DNA from: Fragilaria crotonensis
Taxonomy: Eukaryota > Bacillariophyta > Fragilariophyceae > Fragilariales > Fragilariaceae
Assembly: GCA_022925895.1 (NCBI GenBank)
Contig: JAKSYS010000001.1
Span: 558,001-622,000, forward strand
Direction of reading: 5' to 3'
DNA: 64,000 nucleotides
The translations under genes and the position numbers were made by a program. Each line of letters begins with the position of its first letter. The first letter of the stretch is position 1. The notes under the pieces were generated by a model. The model did no database searches. It saw only the letters and a program-made list of their open reading frames with translations, and was not told the origin of the DNA. Positions 22,978-35,599 of this stretch are shown here, piece after piece.

Positions 22978-24701
22978 CTTCGCGAGTGAGTCCAGGGGAG
23001 GAAACTTATCGAAAGGTGCAAACAACAATCAACTGCTATTGCCAGATGTTGTTGAAATTTGCAATTGGACAGAATTGTTTTTCTCTCGCTATCAACGAAA
23101 CGAAAAATGGCAGCTTGGATATATCCAACGATACCTGGTATTCGGATGCATGCCGGTACTGTACTAAACATACGATGTCACCGGCTTCCGGAATTCTACT
23201 GCTACAAAAACCCTATTACCAATACAGTGGACGGTGAACTACCAGGTACTAGTACCATGTAGTAGTACTTAGCGGAACGGCCTGTCCTTCCGGCCAAAAA
23301 TCCAAAACAAATGCTGCCGTTCTGCCAGAATTGCGATTCGGCGATCACTCTATCACTCTCAGTACCGGTACTAGTACCTGGTACTCTATGCATACACCGA
23401 TTGTTGGTACCTGGTACTTGTACTCATTGTACAAGTATGACCACAGTACTGGAATACTTCAATGCTACCTATGAAAGTACCGGAACCCTCTGGAACAAGG
23501 CAAACGGTTCGCCGGAACCAAGAAATGGTGGCCTTTCATGTTTTAGAATTTGGAATCGGTCGGTATTTCCTGATTGGGTGACCGGGCATGAATTTTGCTC
23601 CACGTGGAAACGTTTCTGACGCGACCGGTCCGCCCATCAATAACCGAACTTGAAATAGAATACCCCAGATACATAGCAATGAACTTGAATCACTCAACTT
23701 GCTACTTACATTACATGTAGATTACATTCTATTTAGGCCAGATGTGAAGAGTACATTACCACTACTGCTAGTAGTTACTATCATACATCCTAAACTAGCT
23801 AGTACGGAGTACCTGGTAGATCACTTGCACAATTGGGCAGATTATCATTTCATTGTTGTGTGATCATGGTTGCTCTATCTTTGCAAGCATGTTTTATATC
23901 TGATGTCTCAGACTTCCTGCATGCAAGCAGTTTACACAATCCATGCACAAGGGGTGAGAACATGGTCCTTGCTGGAGGAATTGGGCACAGCATTTGTGGG
24001 TAATTTGAAGCACTGGACTGCCGCTCTTCCCTTTGTTATAAGTGATTGCATCCCACACCCACCTTATTGTGAAACACAACAAAACTGTCAATCATATCAG
24101 TCAAATAAAAATGTGTGTCCCTTGGTACTCCTCCCTTTATGGAATCGGTGTTGTGACAAAAACTCATGCTTTCATTTTTCTTGTCACCTATCAACTGTGA
24201 ACACTCCATTTTGGCACCTCAACTAGACCTTAGTATACTTGCATGTCCTTGTTCACTCATTTTGGCACCTCTGCTAGAACTAAAATATTTACTGGCTAGC
24301 GCTTTCGGAAAGGAGTGGTGTGGTGCTTTGAGGTACAAATGGCCATGACTAGCTACATTGCAGCAGGATGATGTCGATGGAAAAAGTTTAATGGTCGGGA
24401 TCAAGATGGGCCTGAGGGGTGAATGCTTCTTTGACGATCATGTTTTGTTCAGATATATAAATGTGAACAGCAATGCAATCCTTGACTCCGAGACGTGCCA
24501 CAGCCAACACGCGCAACTCACCTACGTGTTCCACAGTGAGTGATACTGAAGGTCACTCGTATATTTGGTACTTTGAGTACCAGGTACTACAGTATGTGCT
24601 GTGGAGTACGGTATACGGTGCATCTCCGAACAACACGTCAGTTTTCTTGATCCGAGTGATTGATTATTTTGCTTTGTAATCCACTCCACCGAAGCACCAC
24701 C
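22978..24701. other. Intergenic region, GTAC-rich
   Basis: No supported gene in 1.7 kb. Dense GTAC/AGTAC/GGTACC words at about 23150-23280 and 23360-23460, and again at 24560-24620. The latter lies just upstream of the GST start. Confidence 0.6.
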
Positions 24702-25610
24702 ATGAGATTGACGACGCTCGCAACGCTACTATTGTTCAATCTTAGCGACGCATTCGCGCCAGCGAGGCAATCACTATCTGTGCCGCAACGAAACCCTCAG
24801 TCCTCCCTTCAAATGGGTCTCACCTTGTACGGATCCCAAGGATCGCGGTACGTGATGTTGTCATTGAAATTGTCGTGTTTCTCTCAATTCATAGATCACG
24901 AAGCTCACTGTGGTTGATTGTTATCAGCTCTCCTCTTGTCAATTGGGCAGCCTTTGAACTGGGTTTGACACTGACAATGGGAGATTTGGGTAGGAACCCT
25001 CATCCCTTTGGACAAATCCCTTCTCTAACAGACGACAACGATGTCGTTGTCTTTGAGAGTGGAGCCATTTTACTCTACCTCAATGGTGTGAAGGAACAGA
25101 AATTGACCAAGAGCCAGGAAGCCCAAATCATATCGTGGGTCACCTGGGCCAATGCAAGTCTCGATCCCATTTGTTTTCTTGAAACTCCCGATGGCAAAGT
25201 GTAAGTAATACCTTGTTGACTCAGATGCATACGACACGACAAGTTTGAGCTCTCCTCCGTCTCATACTATTGTTTCCTTTCGTGGGTTTGGATCATCACA
25301 TCTCTTTCATGTGATGCACAGATACGATACTGGTTTGAAAAAACCAAATCGTCGCATTGATGTCTTGGATCGACTCTTGGCCCAGCAAGACTTTTTAGTG
25401 GAGGGCAATGACTTTACGGTGGCAGATGTTGCCGTGGCTGCCTATTTCCTCTATGTGCTACAATTTTTCCCACGTACGGATCTATCACGATGGCCCAACA
25501 TTGTTACATACTTGCAAACATGCGTCACAAGACCTGCGTATGGTCAAGCCTTTGGCAATCGTGTCCAAACGGCCTTGGAACAAGCATTGGCAATCATGGT
25601 CAAGTCGTAA
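24702..25610 (+). CDS. Glutathione S-transferase, probably plastid-targeted, three exons
   Basis: Exons 24702-24847, 24928-25200 and 25322-25610; introns start GTACGT and GTAAGT and end CAG; the joins are in frame and give 235 residues. The first 20 residues form a hydrophobic signal-like segment ending in S-D-A-F-A-P-A-R. A-F-A-P with the scissile Phe is the hallmark of diatom bipartite plastid presequences. The thioredoxin-like half follows (G-L-T-L-Y-G-S-Q-G-S-R-S-P-L-V-N-W, then G-Q-I-P-S-L and F-E-S-G-A-I-L-L-Y-L, where the cis-Pro and the glutathione-binding E-S are expected). The C-terminal helical half contains the N-capping D-F-T-V-A-D-V-A-V-A. The class is Ure2p/theta-like at best. 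Confidence 0.85.
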
Positions 25611-26033
25611 AGTCATGTAATGATAATGATGATGTATAAGGCGTTGGATGTACTGAAGTATTGTTTAGGATCACAACCTTTCAGTACTAATATATCACGA
25701 TAGATCCTCCACTGCGGAGCAGCCTTTGCAATCTACTTGGTAGAACGGGCGTTCGCAAACCTGCGCCGACAATAACATGGACGTCTAGGAGTCGTAGACT
25801 TCACGCTACAAAAGAGGATCATCAAAACAAATCCAAGGCGTAAAATCATAATGCAGTTAATCTTAGATATCTGCAACGCACCGCTGGCGTGTCCTGAAGA
25901 AGAAGAAAGAATGGACAAGTAATGAATGGCGTCATGCCAACGAGCACATTTTGGTCACCGCACCACACCCTCGCGCTTTGTGTGGCATGAACACTACTAC
26001 GCAGCAGCATGCTCCTTGACAACAACTTCTCTC
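25611..26033. other. Intergenic region between convergent genes
   Basis: No gene seen. Confidence 0.5.
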
Positions 26034-27409
26034 CTAACAGGTGTTGGTACAGCACGCTGTACAGTTGACTTCGCCGCAATCAGCAATCAAAGACTTGTGA
26101 AGGTATTCCTTGTCACGGACATTCTTACACACTCCTTGTGGCATGTTACCCACCAACTTGTTGTCTTGGACTTCGAAGACTTCCAATTTAGCCAGGTTTT
26201 GAATGGTAGATGGAATAACGCCGGTGAGTTGATTGTTGTACAGCCAGACACGGCGAAGTTCAGAAATCGATCCCAGTTCCGTCGGAATCCTGCCGGTAAG
26301 GGTTCCGTTGGTGAGGGAGAGGGAGGCAAGCTCAGTGAGTTTACCAACTTCAGTCGGAATTGTGCCGGTCACGTCGTTAGCATCCAACCACAAGGCGACT
26401 GTTGAAACGTGAAATAGAGTGAGTGACATCGATTGTGCAGGAATCCATGACGCATATTTGAAATGCGCTACTTACACAAGTTCTTCATCTCTCCGGACTT
26501 GAGAAAGTCCAAATTGAACACCATATCATTGCGGCGCATGTAAACGTAAGTGAGACTTTCCAGCGCTCCAATGGTGACAGGCAAGGTCCCGGTGAAAAAG
26601 TTAGATTCAATCTCCAAATGTTGCAATTTCGTCATTTTGCTGAACACATCATCGGGAAGTTGGCCTCCCATGAGATTGTAGGACAAACGAAGCTTAAGCA
26701 AATTCGTGCACCCTCCCAACGATGACGGAAGTCCATCCTCCGTATAAATGTAATTATCATCCAACAAGAGAGATTCCAACTTGGTGAACGATCCAAGGAA
26801 TTCCAAATCTTCTGGTTCCATATAAATCAGATTCGTCGTCAAATCCAATGTCAACAAATTTTCTCTCAACAAAGCCAAATCCGGCGGAATCTTTCCCGTA
26901 AGAGCATTGGATTCCAACGAAATGCCATTGACACGCTCGCGCGTGTTGCACTGAATGCCGGCCCATTCGCACGCGCGATCCGTCGAGAGCCATCGACTGT
27001 TGGACACCCAAATGGGTGGATTGGGAGTGTAGGCCGTGGCCACTTGGTAGGTGGAATAGTAAAAGGCAGCCAGAGCGTACCTCTGCAAGAGCTGGGTACG
27101 GTCCATGGAATTCAAGTTGGGATTATCAAAGTACAGCCAGTTGAATGCCTTTCCTTGGTACGTGCTGCTGTCGGCAAGACCACTCGAATCGACGTTGATA
27201 ATTTTGAGTGCGTCCGCGACATAGGTCCTCAAGGCGGCAATGGCAGCATTCTCTTGGGCATTGCGATCCAATACGATAGCAACAGGAATGACAATAACCA
27301 AGACAACAGCAAGGATGCCAGCAGCAATAAGGTACTTCTTTCGACGGCTCATTCCGCTGGATCGGCCCGGAGATGAGGCTTGAGACATGATTTCTTCAGG
27401 TGACATCAT
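26034..27409 (-). CDS. Single-pass LRR membrane protein, two exons
   Basis: Exon 1 is 27409-26476, the intron 26475-26399 (77 nt, GTAAGT...CAACAG), exon 2 26398-26034; 432 residues. Residues 1-25 are cytosolic and basic near R-R-K-K-Y, then a transmembrane helix (I-A-A-G-I-L-A-V-V-L-V-I-V-I-P-V-A-I-V-L). An N-terminal cap domain follows with Q-R-Y-A-L-A-A-F-Y-Y-S-T and C-E-W-A-G-I-Q-C-N, then about ten plant-type LRRs (L-x-G-x-I-P-x-x-L). A C-terminal Cys cap C-G-E-V-N-C-T-A-C-C closes it. The architecture is the one expanded in diatoms, with unknown ligand. No kinase domain is present, so any signalling would need a partner. Divergent from the COX20-like gene. Confidence 0.88.
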
Positions 27410-28207
27410 CTTGTGATTGTTTCAGAAGTAATTCGAGTTACCGGAGAATGTAGTTTGGAGTGTGGAGGATTGAGTTACTGGTCGTAACTTGTAACAATCG
27501 AGCAGAGAGGATAGAAGCAGCAGCTGCCGGAACGAACAAACGTGGTAAGCTGAAAAATGTCGTCAACGGAGAAGCAATGCTACACCAAAGTCGAAAGTGA
27601 ACGGGAAATGGGAGGACATAAGGCCACCCACGGGGCTCACACTACCGTTGAGCACTATGAATTCGAGACGGGGTATGCTTTGGTACGAACACTATTTTAC
27701 TTAAGGAAGAAGTATCCTGGCAATCGTATTTGAATCCGTTACAGTAAGTATTGGACACTTGGAAATCCTACTGACTATGAGAATTTGTATACTACCCATT
27801 TTTGTTCAATTATTCTTGTCCACCCATTAGGCACGAGCGAACTGCAGTACCAAAAGGATGTCGACGTCGGAGGTGCGCGCGAAATTGTGGTTCAAAACTG
27901 CCTCCACGGTCTGGTCATCTGTGCGAAAATGGAGTTGAGTCGTGAGAGGTGAGAGAATCTGCGTATTCGGTGGAGGAATCTGTGCAAAGAAGGAACCCTC
28001 ATGTACGATAGCGCTCGGAGCTCGTGGTTTGAATGACCGTCCTCCAGTACAACAGTAGAGGCTTGATTTGTGAAGGTTGTTTCCCTTTGCCTGTCATCGA
28101 AGCAGTCAGCATCAGCCATCAGCAGCACCATCAGCGCATGTTTCTCTGTCTTGCAACACTCCTATGCTACTACTGATACAATCATCTTCGCTCGTGCTTC
28201 CAACATC
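27410..28207. other. Intergenic region between divergent genes
   Basis: No supported gene. It should contain the promoters of both flanking genes. An in-frame extension of the downstream gene is open back to 28070, but without an ATG before 28208. Confidence 0.5.
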
Positions 28208-28949
28208 ATGACTTCTACAGACGCTTCAGATTCAGGGGCGAAAATCACAACGACAACAACGCCATCGCCCTACACCAAGGAATCCATAGAAACGGCACTA
28301 TGGACCAAGTATCTTCCAGAAGCCTTTGGAATACGAGAAAGTGTTCGCAACAGTCCCTATCGATGGTGTGTTCGAGAATCAAGTCTGTGGGGGATTGCTA
28401 CTGGAACCGCAATGTCATTGTAAGTTACATTTTAACTGTCCCGTGCTAATGGTATGTTGATTTGTTGATAACCTGGTACTCATCCACGTATTCATCTTCC
28501 TCCAACACACATTCAATGCATGCCTGCATTCTTTATGCCCCTGCTAATCATACAACATTCATTTCACATCCTATAGACACCGACTCCGCATGGGATCGCC
28601 CCCAATTTTTGCCGTCAATGTGGGATTTGCGGCCACCCTCATGGTGTGCGTTCCGTCGTATTACTTTTGTGTTCGGAAGCGCGACTACAAGGAACGTTTG
28701 ATTGAAGTCATGATGCGTGCCAATGACTTTCAAGAAGCCAGTGAGATGCCACCCGAAGTACCCGCCGGTGAGGAACATCCATTTTTAGACGAACAATCGT
28801 CCATAACGAACATGTCTGATGATGCGGCCAAGTCAACAACGAATATTGTGGATCGGGAGTTTGTAGGACACTTACCGGAGCGGAAGGAGTGGCAGACACA
28901 ACTGCCGCAACAAGATGCAAAGGATGTGTTTGTGGAAAAGAAGAAATGA
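28208..28949 (+). CDS. COX20-like cytochrome c oxidase assembly protein, two exons
   Basis: Exon 1 is 28208-28419, the intron 28420-28576 (GTAAGT...CTATAG), exon 2 28577-28949; 194 residues in frame. The middle matches the COX20/FAM36A pattern: C-V-R-E-S-S-L-W-G-I-A-T-G-T-A-M-S-L, a short loop, H-R-L-R, then N-V-G-F-A-A-T-L-M-V-C-V-P-S-Y-Y-F-C-V-R-K-R-D-Y. That makes two membrane helices, each beginning or ending in the expected Cys/Arg. COX20 is an inner-membrane chaperone for subunit 2 of cytochrome oxidase. The acidic C-terminal tail is longer than usual. Assignment rests on motif memory only. Confidence 0.7.
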
Positions 28950-29961
28950 TCCTGATTCCTTTATGCTGGCCTCATTCTTTGCGATAGAGTCCGCAGTACA
29001 TGTGGTGTCTTCCTCCACGCTCCACGGTACTGGTCGGAGCACCGTCCTGTCACGAGACAGGAAGGAATCGATTATTGATCAGGTAAAAGTTTCGTACTCC
29101 GAGCATTCACCCAACACCTATGATTGGATTTTAACTCGTTGTCTTGAATACTGCGTGGATAAACTAATGATTGGATCATACGCCAAATTCCCATCCTTCA
29201 TCGTTAGCAGTGATTGTGTGTACTGCAGTACCTGGTAGTTGAGTACTCTTTCATCTTAGCTCCATCGCTGGGCTTGCGTTGGAATCATCCATCCTCCAGA
29301 CTCCAAACGGAGCTCGTCCTACTAACACCTACTACAGTACTACGGTAGTAATGTGTATCGGTGTTTATTCGTATTGCGTACAGTCCGCCTCATCGTAATG
29401 GACGATGGATGGTCTCCAGTTTCCAGTGTCCAGTGCAGACTTGGACCAGTGACGTTGCAAACCAAAAGATTCGCAAGTGGCACATCTTGCGGCTGTGTGG
29501 GTGTCATCGCTCATCATCGCCCCTTCGTAACAAAATGAGAGCACATATTTCAACAAATCAAAAAGGAGCAACTACCGGCCTACTACTCTAGCTACTGGTA
29601 GTAGACCTCTAGAGTAGACCAGTGGACTACGGCGGATGACATGATAGTGTCAAGTGTCAAGCCTGCTCCAATTCGTTTACTCGGAGTCTACTAGTTACGT
29701 TGACGTCAAGCGTTTTTCAACCTTTTTTAACAGTCAAGCGTCTTCACTGATCACTGGCGAAAGCTTCAGGTGTCGGCATTCAGCCACTGGGAAGTGTTGT
29801 GCAGCAATACATACAGCCACTACCCCTGGTCCTTCTGTACGACTGAGCGGCTGCTATTCGCAATCAGCTATATTACTACCCTATACAGTTGTTGACTCTG
29901 GTCCTCTTGAATCGCTCCAGCAGTTCGCTGTCTGTTGTATTACTGTTGTTGCATACTGAAG
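28950..29961. other. Intergenic region
   Basis: No supported gene. GTAC/AGTAC words at about 29205-29350 and TACTACTCTAG-type palindromic words at about 29580-29625. Confidence 0.55.
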
Positions 29962-31799
29962 ATGATGCCTTCGAACGGCAGTACAAATGTGGAATCGGGA
30001 ACGGGTGTGTCAATTGCACGAGATGTTGGAGTTGCTGTGGCTCTTCGACGAGCACAACGGCAGCAGCAGCAGCAGTCTCAGCAACAAGCAAAATCAACAA
30101 AAAGTAAACGGCGTCGCCAACATCCAAGACGGCCCAGGTGCTGGTGGCATGATTTAGGAATCGGCCTTTCCCTCTACCTAACTTGCATCTATCTTCCTAT
30201 GTTCTACAATTCCTTCTCCTACCTGTACAATTACATTTGGTGTCCTCTCGCAAAGTCGTTTTGCAAAGAACTATTGGGTGGTGATGCTGCTTGGACCGAT
30301 GTTGGCATAATACTCGTTGTCAGTTTGTCACTGGCCATGATTCGGATTGCCGTCATTCAACGGTTGGTTGACATGCCCTCGCCGCATCACGTGGAAGCCA
30401 TGGTCCGATGCAAGTCGATACATTTGCTCAGTTCGGCCTACCCACAATCACTCACGCCGACTCAAGCACCTCGAACTATTTCTGACCCGAACGGGACAAA
30501 GAGACATCAACAAAACATGTTTGCAGCGAATTTCGACTTGGCACCTCAGCTGCCATCACTGACTGGTGGTGGAGATCAAGATCATATTTCAACACACACG
30601 GACAAGACGTTAGAACTACGACAAGAAACACAACCATCATCATTGCCAATCGCAAAAGCAGCTCTGCAACCTAGAGTCCAACGGTCCATGTCAATGCCAC
30701 AGGGCTTGAGCATAACGAAATCACCGTCGTGGGTCGAAAGGTACGTGTACCGAGAACAACCATGCAGATAGTCACACTCGCATCCATAATCACCAACACT
30801 CATCCACTCTCCTCCGCTACATTCACCATCATTACTCATATCGCTTTCAGTACTTGGGAAACAGTCCGCCGTTCCAGTCAAAAGGCACTCATTGTTCATG
30901 ACAATAACAATCCCCGATTGCACGCCGCTCCTCGGTATGCGACGGCAGCCTTTCGATGTCTCTACAGCGCGTTCTCCCTCATCACGGCTTGGTTTTGTTT
31001 CTCGCACAGCAACATTTGGCCACCCGCCGTATTGGGTCACGGTGCGACCAGCAATTGTTGGAATCTCAAAGGAAGTTTGGGAATGGCAGAAGACTTTGAT
31101 GGACTCGATGCTCTCTTGAAATTGTATTATCTACTGCAAGCCTCGTATCATGTACACTCGGGTGCCTTTCACATCCTCACCATGGTTCTTTTATGGTCAA
31201 GACGACAGAGATATCCCGGCGACAACAATACCATCAACGACAACAACAATAACAAGGCTCGCACGAAACACCGACAAGATCGCGCTACAGCCAAACCGTT
31301 TACAGCCTACTGGAGATCCTTACTGCAACACTGCATTGCTCTCCTTCTCATTGGTGGATCGCATCTCTTTGCCTCCACCCGCCGGCTAGGTGCGATTGGG
31401 AACTTTGCACTCGATGCCAGTTCCTTATCATTACACGTGCTACAACTCTGCATCAACGCCCCCATGAGCATACCTCCCATTTACATTAAAGCCCTTCATC
31501 GCGGGCTCGTCATCCCCCTCTTTGTGTATTGTCGATTCTACGTTTGGCCATTTGTTGTGTGGCGATCGGCCATGTTCGAATCCAAGGAATGGTTGCAACA
31601 AATGGAATCGACACTCTTTCCTGGCATTTATCGTGCCATGATGTATGTCTTTACAGGCCTGACGGTCATTCTGTTGGGATTGAATCTTGTTCTCTTTCGA
31701 CGACTTGTGAATCATCCTCATTTGCAACGTGTCTACCGCAATCATCATGATAATGACAATGACTACAACAATATCAATAAGAAGATGACCATGCAATGA
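29962..31799 (+). CDS. TLC-domain (LAG1/CLN8-like) membrane protein, two exons
   Basis: Exon 1 is 29962-30740, the intron 30741-30850 (GTACGT...TTTCAG), exon 2 30851-31799; 575 residues. Hydrophobic helices occur throughout. The TLC signature is L-K-L-Y-Y-L-L-Q-A-S-Y-H-V-H-S-G-A-F-H, followed later by R-L-G-A-I-G-N-F-A-L-D-A-S-S-L-S-L-H. These match the histidine/aspartate positions of the domain shared by ceramide synthases and other membrane lipid proteins. Sequences usual for true ceramide synthases are hard to confirm, so the role in lipid metabolism is general. A low-complexity His/Asn/Arg loop is inserted. The last 340 bp of the coding region are duplicated at 46.1 kb, beginning the duplicated block. 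Confidence 0.75.
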
Positions 31800-31989
31800 T
31801 CACGAGAACAACAATGCACAATACGCCAATGAATGTGATTATGAACGACCATGATGTTCAGCATCTCGATGACACTATAATGTTGTCTCCTGTAAGTTAA
31901 CAAAATGTTGACAATAACGCAAATACTCATTGGCAGAATAAGGTTGCTCACCATTCATATCTCTCTAGTAGTAGTTGCACAATGTCCTA

Positions 31990-32530
31990 TGGGATTAGTG
32001 AATTAGTGAGAATCTGCTCGAGCCATTGTATAAGGATCCTTCCTTTCTTGGATACATGGGGAGGGCGTTTTGCAGCGGGCTTTCCATTCTCGCCTGGAAC
32101 GAGAGCGGCTAAATCCTCGGGACCAGATGCTCGGTTTTGAACAGCGAGGTTCTTCGTACGCGAATGTGTGGTCCGCATGGCATGTCGCTCGTGTACTTTG
32201 ATTTCAATTCTTTGTCTTGAATCGAAGGTTAAGTGTCTGCGACATTCAAGCCGTTGCATGGTGCATGCCTGAACAGGGTTCCGTTGGAAGGTTGCTGCGC
32301 CTTGTACCTTGGTTGTGGATGGCCATTCGAACGAGACGACCAGGAGACTGACATATTCCATTTTGTCACTTCTTGTAAGCTCCTGTAAGGCAGTATCTTG
32401 CAGTTTCGTTGATTCTTCGAGACATTCTTGGCAATGACAACCACCACCGTGACCGCTGTTGGGTGTTGGAATGGTTTCATGATTGGACCGTCGCAATAAG
32501 TGCTCTTTGCCCGACACTTGCAATCACGTC
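31990..32530 (+). pseudogene. Decayed TRIC-channel-like gene fragment, copy 1
   Basis: Plus-strand similarity to the second half of the TRIC-like gene at 54.2-55.4 kb: the stretch near 32050-32115 parallels its C-M-G-G-C-L-Q-R-A-F-H-S-R-L-E-R-E region, and 32250-32350 its exon 2. Stops and frame changes break it. The open frame on the opposite strand here is probably a chance antisense reading. Confidence 0.6.
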
Positions 32531-32722
32531 GTGATATTGTGAGGTCATTCTCTGCAAAGAATTGCGACGATAACGATGTCACCGCCAGGGTACAAAAGGC
32601 AAAGAAGGCGCTGCGGCGAAGGTCAATCTACATAATTTGTTAGTGTCTACTCTGTGCACGTATAGTGCCGCGCAGACAAAGAACGATGACGAGCCTCTGA
32701 GGCTGATAACTCCAGTCCTTGA

Positions 32723-33729
32723 TCAGGATGAAGTGTCAAAGTATCTTTCAGGTGGTCCCGCGCAGTCTGCACTGGTATTGCTTAAGGAAAAAGTCCGAAG
32801 ACTTCCCACTGCCGAGCCTTCACCCTCTGCCACCACCTGCATGTCCTCCAAATTTTCGAAAACAATTGGCGCGAAGGACGATTCTCCTGCTGAATCTTTC
32901 CCAGTCCTACCACTGTCATCTGACCTGGAGTTCGCGGAGTGAACAACCACCGTATGCATGCTGTGATCAGAGAGAGTCGTAACAGAGTCATCAATTGTGA
33001 GACAACCCCGACCTGCAAGCAAATGCATGTCCCTCACGCCGGGAGCTGCAAGGCCACGTAGCAGCGTCATGAATGTGTCGACAGAATCATTCTGGGCATC
33101 AGTCAGGTTGTTCCTATGAAGGACAATGTCAATAAGGCTCAACGTATCATTCCGCTTTTCCGCGCTGATGTTTTGCCGGATGAGCCGGCCCAATAGAAAA
33201 TGCAACGTCTCTCCTTGAGAGTCATTGATGCAACGCCACATGGTGGCAAAGCATACTACTTGTGAGTCTGAAGCAATTGACGATGGAAAGGGTGAGAACA
33301 GGTCACGGCTGGTGTGAAGTGTGAACCCAACCATCTGGCATGAACTGAACCAAACTCACCAGAAATGTATTCCATCTTCAAGATGAAAGAATTGAAATTA
33401 GTGAGGAGACTTCGAGCAAACAGGAAGAAGCGAAAATCACTGTCCACGATGTTTAGTTTCAAAACCGAAATATCACGATTTCTGCACTAACGGTCCCATC
33501 GATCCACGCTTTCCATACCCACTTCATCCTACCATGCCCCTACGCTACCTTCCATGTTGCAACCGTTGCAGCTGCTTCTCACCTTTCTTTGTACCTTGAT
33601 ATCCCGATTGGAAGCCTTAATGGTTGCGTACGAAGATACAGACGCAACTGACACATTGGAACTTGGTCGATTCGTCCTCATTGTTTTGTTGGCACCCTGA
33701 AGATCGTCCGATGATGTGGACTTCATCAT
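32723..33729 (-). CDS. Family X protein, copy 1 (unknown function, multi-exon)
   Basis: Exon 1 runs from ATG 33729 to 33583 (M-M-K-S-T-S-S-D, then Ser/Asn/Arg-rich, ending before a GTGAG donor). A short middle exon ends before the GTGAGTTTG donor near 33355. The last exon starts after a TTGCTTCAG acceptor near 33270 and ends at 32723. It encodes S-Q-V-V-C-F-A-T-M-W-R-C-I-N, a helical segment with R-N-D-T-L-S-L-I-D-I-V-L, then F-M-T-L-L-R-G-L-A-A-P-G, and a Ser/Asp-rich tail. The same architecture recurs at 47.4-48.3 and 52.1-53.2 kb. No known domain. Conserved splice sites in all three copies support a real gene. Confidence 0.55.
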
Positions 33730-34306
33730 TCCAGAAGAAAGTTATGAAGTCCTCTAAAAAATTGTATTGCTGCCGGGCATGGATGGGTCTGTGGGAGTCG
33801 TCGCAAAATTGTTGGGTTGTTGGTTGTAGTAGATGTTGATGATACAGCAGTACTTGTACTTGTAAACCGAATCGGAGTATTTTGCACATGTACTCTAGTA
33901 GTAGTAATACTGGGTACAACTTCGGAGTAAAGGTGTGATAGAATACTCGGAGCTCGGAGTATACCTGGTACTCAGAGTACTTCAAAACTCCAAACAAATA
34001 GGAGTCAACACTGCATCTATCACAGCGGCTCCCGTGCAGCGAAGTACATGTACAGTGTACATATCTGGAGGATAGAACACTTCACGAACTTGATTACAAG
34101 TACTAGTTCCCTGGGGTACCAGAATCATGCACGTTCGAAGTCCGCCCGATCCAGATGTTTGCAGGGAGAACCAGCTGTAGTACTAGTTGAAGTACCAGGT
34201 ACCTTGGGTAAATATCAAGCGACACGTCCCGACCAGGACGGAGGTATTGACTTGCTTCGTTGTTGGTTTTGGAAGCCTCGACGAGCGACAGAACGAAGGT
34301 AGTTGT
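33730..34306. other. 3'-flank of block copy 1, near-identical to 48256-48830
   Basis: No gene. Contains a GTAC-rich stretch (33840-34000) and a segment from about 33990 to 34110 almost identical to 48517-48640, marking the duplicated block. Confidence 0.7.
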
Positions 34307-34309
34307 AGT

Positions 34310-35596
34310 GGGGTTGCGGGAAACACCGATTTTTCACTACGGTTCCCGCAACCCCGAAAAATTCTGGTGTACAGTTCAGTACTGGTATCAGTATAGAGTA
34401 GTGAAATATGGAGTATGTATAAGAGTATAGCAACAATATATATATACTCGACTACGGATAAAATGAAATAATATATTTGATTTCGTGTGCTGCTTCCTCC
34501 TAAAAACCCAGAACTCTACTAGAGAGAAAACCGTTTACCAGGGTTTTTAACGGCGTCTTGGATCTCTGCCATTGATCAGCTCGTATAGCGTAGTAGTGTG
34601 ATATATGCATATATGTCATACCATGGTACTAGTACCTTTGATTACCATGTAAGAAAGGCGAAGGACAAAGCCGGCAGCTTTTTTAGGGGATGCGGGAAAC
34701 AGCTGGTTTCGATTTGTTGTTTCGTACTATTATCGAAAAATGGAGCTCGACAAAAATAGCGTCTTTCAGAGAATTTTCGAGTTGTCCGGAGGATTTTCGA
34801 GTTGTCCTTCTGGATCACTTCTTAACCCTATTTTTGTGTAGCTTCTGGTATAGGTCTACAGCGATTAAAAAGAAGTGATCCCAATTCCGGATCACTCATT
34901 TCTTGAAACGACTTTTCAGAGCGATTTGACTTTTTGAAACTCGTTTCAGAGGATGAAATTACTTTTACATGGACTACTCTACTGACATTCCTACACACCC
35001 TAGTACTCAGTACCGCTATGCATTAGGGATACGCTCTCGGACAACTTCTCGGATCACTCGGACAACTTCTCGGATCACTCGGACAACTTCTCGGATCACT
35101 CGGACAACTTCTCGGAACACTCGGACAACTACGTATATGATTGTCGAATCCGTGTTGAGCTCTCTCTGACGCAATAGCGTGACACCAGAGAATCAATTCC
35201 AGCCGGTTCCCGCAACCCCTAAAAAAACTGCCGACTTTGTCCTTCGCGTATCTTACATGCTCATCACAGGTATGACATATATGCATATATCATACGATAG
35301 CAATACAAGCTGTTCAATGGAAGCGCGATCCGAGACGCCGTTACGAACCCTGGAAAACGGTGTTGTCGCTAGTAGTAGAGTTCTGGGTTTTTAGGAGGAA
35401 GCATACGTAATCAAATATATTATTTCATTTTATGCGTAGTCTACTATATATATATTGTTACTATACTCTTATACTACAGTACTCTGTATTCCAGTACAGT
35501 ACTTGTATTCTGTACTGATTCCAGCACTGAACTGTACGCCGGAATTCTTCGGGGTTGCGGGAACCGTATTGAAAAATCGGTGTTTCCCGCAACCCC
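34310..35596. mobile_element. Foldback DNA element 1 (1287 bp, about 390 bp inverted arms, 3 bp TSD)
   Basis: Begins GGGGTTGCGGGAAACACCGA and ends with its reverse complement. Arms of about 390 bp are inverted copies of each other (34310-34703 and 35203-35596). Flanks show AGT at 34307-34309 and 35597-35599, a 3 bp target duplication. The 13-base box GGGGTTGCGGGAA occurs six times in alternating orientation: 34310, 34343 (reverse), 34686 (one mismatch), 35207 (reverse), 35551 and 35584 (reverse). No transposase is encoded, so it is non-autonomous. A 3 bp TSD fits PIF/Harbinger or CACTA families; the ends do not start with CACT. Confidence 0.85.
35038..35130 (+). repeat. 21 bp tandem repeat inside foldback element 1
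   Basis: Four and a half copies of CGGACAACTTCTCGGATCACT. The same array is present, reverse-complemented and slightly shorter, at about 36268-36342 in element 2. Confidence 0.9.
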
Positions 35597-35599
35597 AGT

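Noticed and set aside
31987-32523. 178-residue minus-strand open frame
   Set aside because: Opposite strand of the TRIC-like relic; not conserved as a frame in the other copies.
35038-35130. CRISPR-like array
   Set aside because: The 21 bp units are directly contiguous with no spacers, and lie in a eukaryotic transposon.
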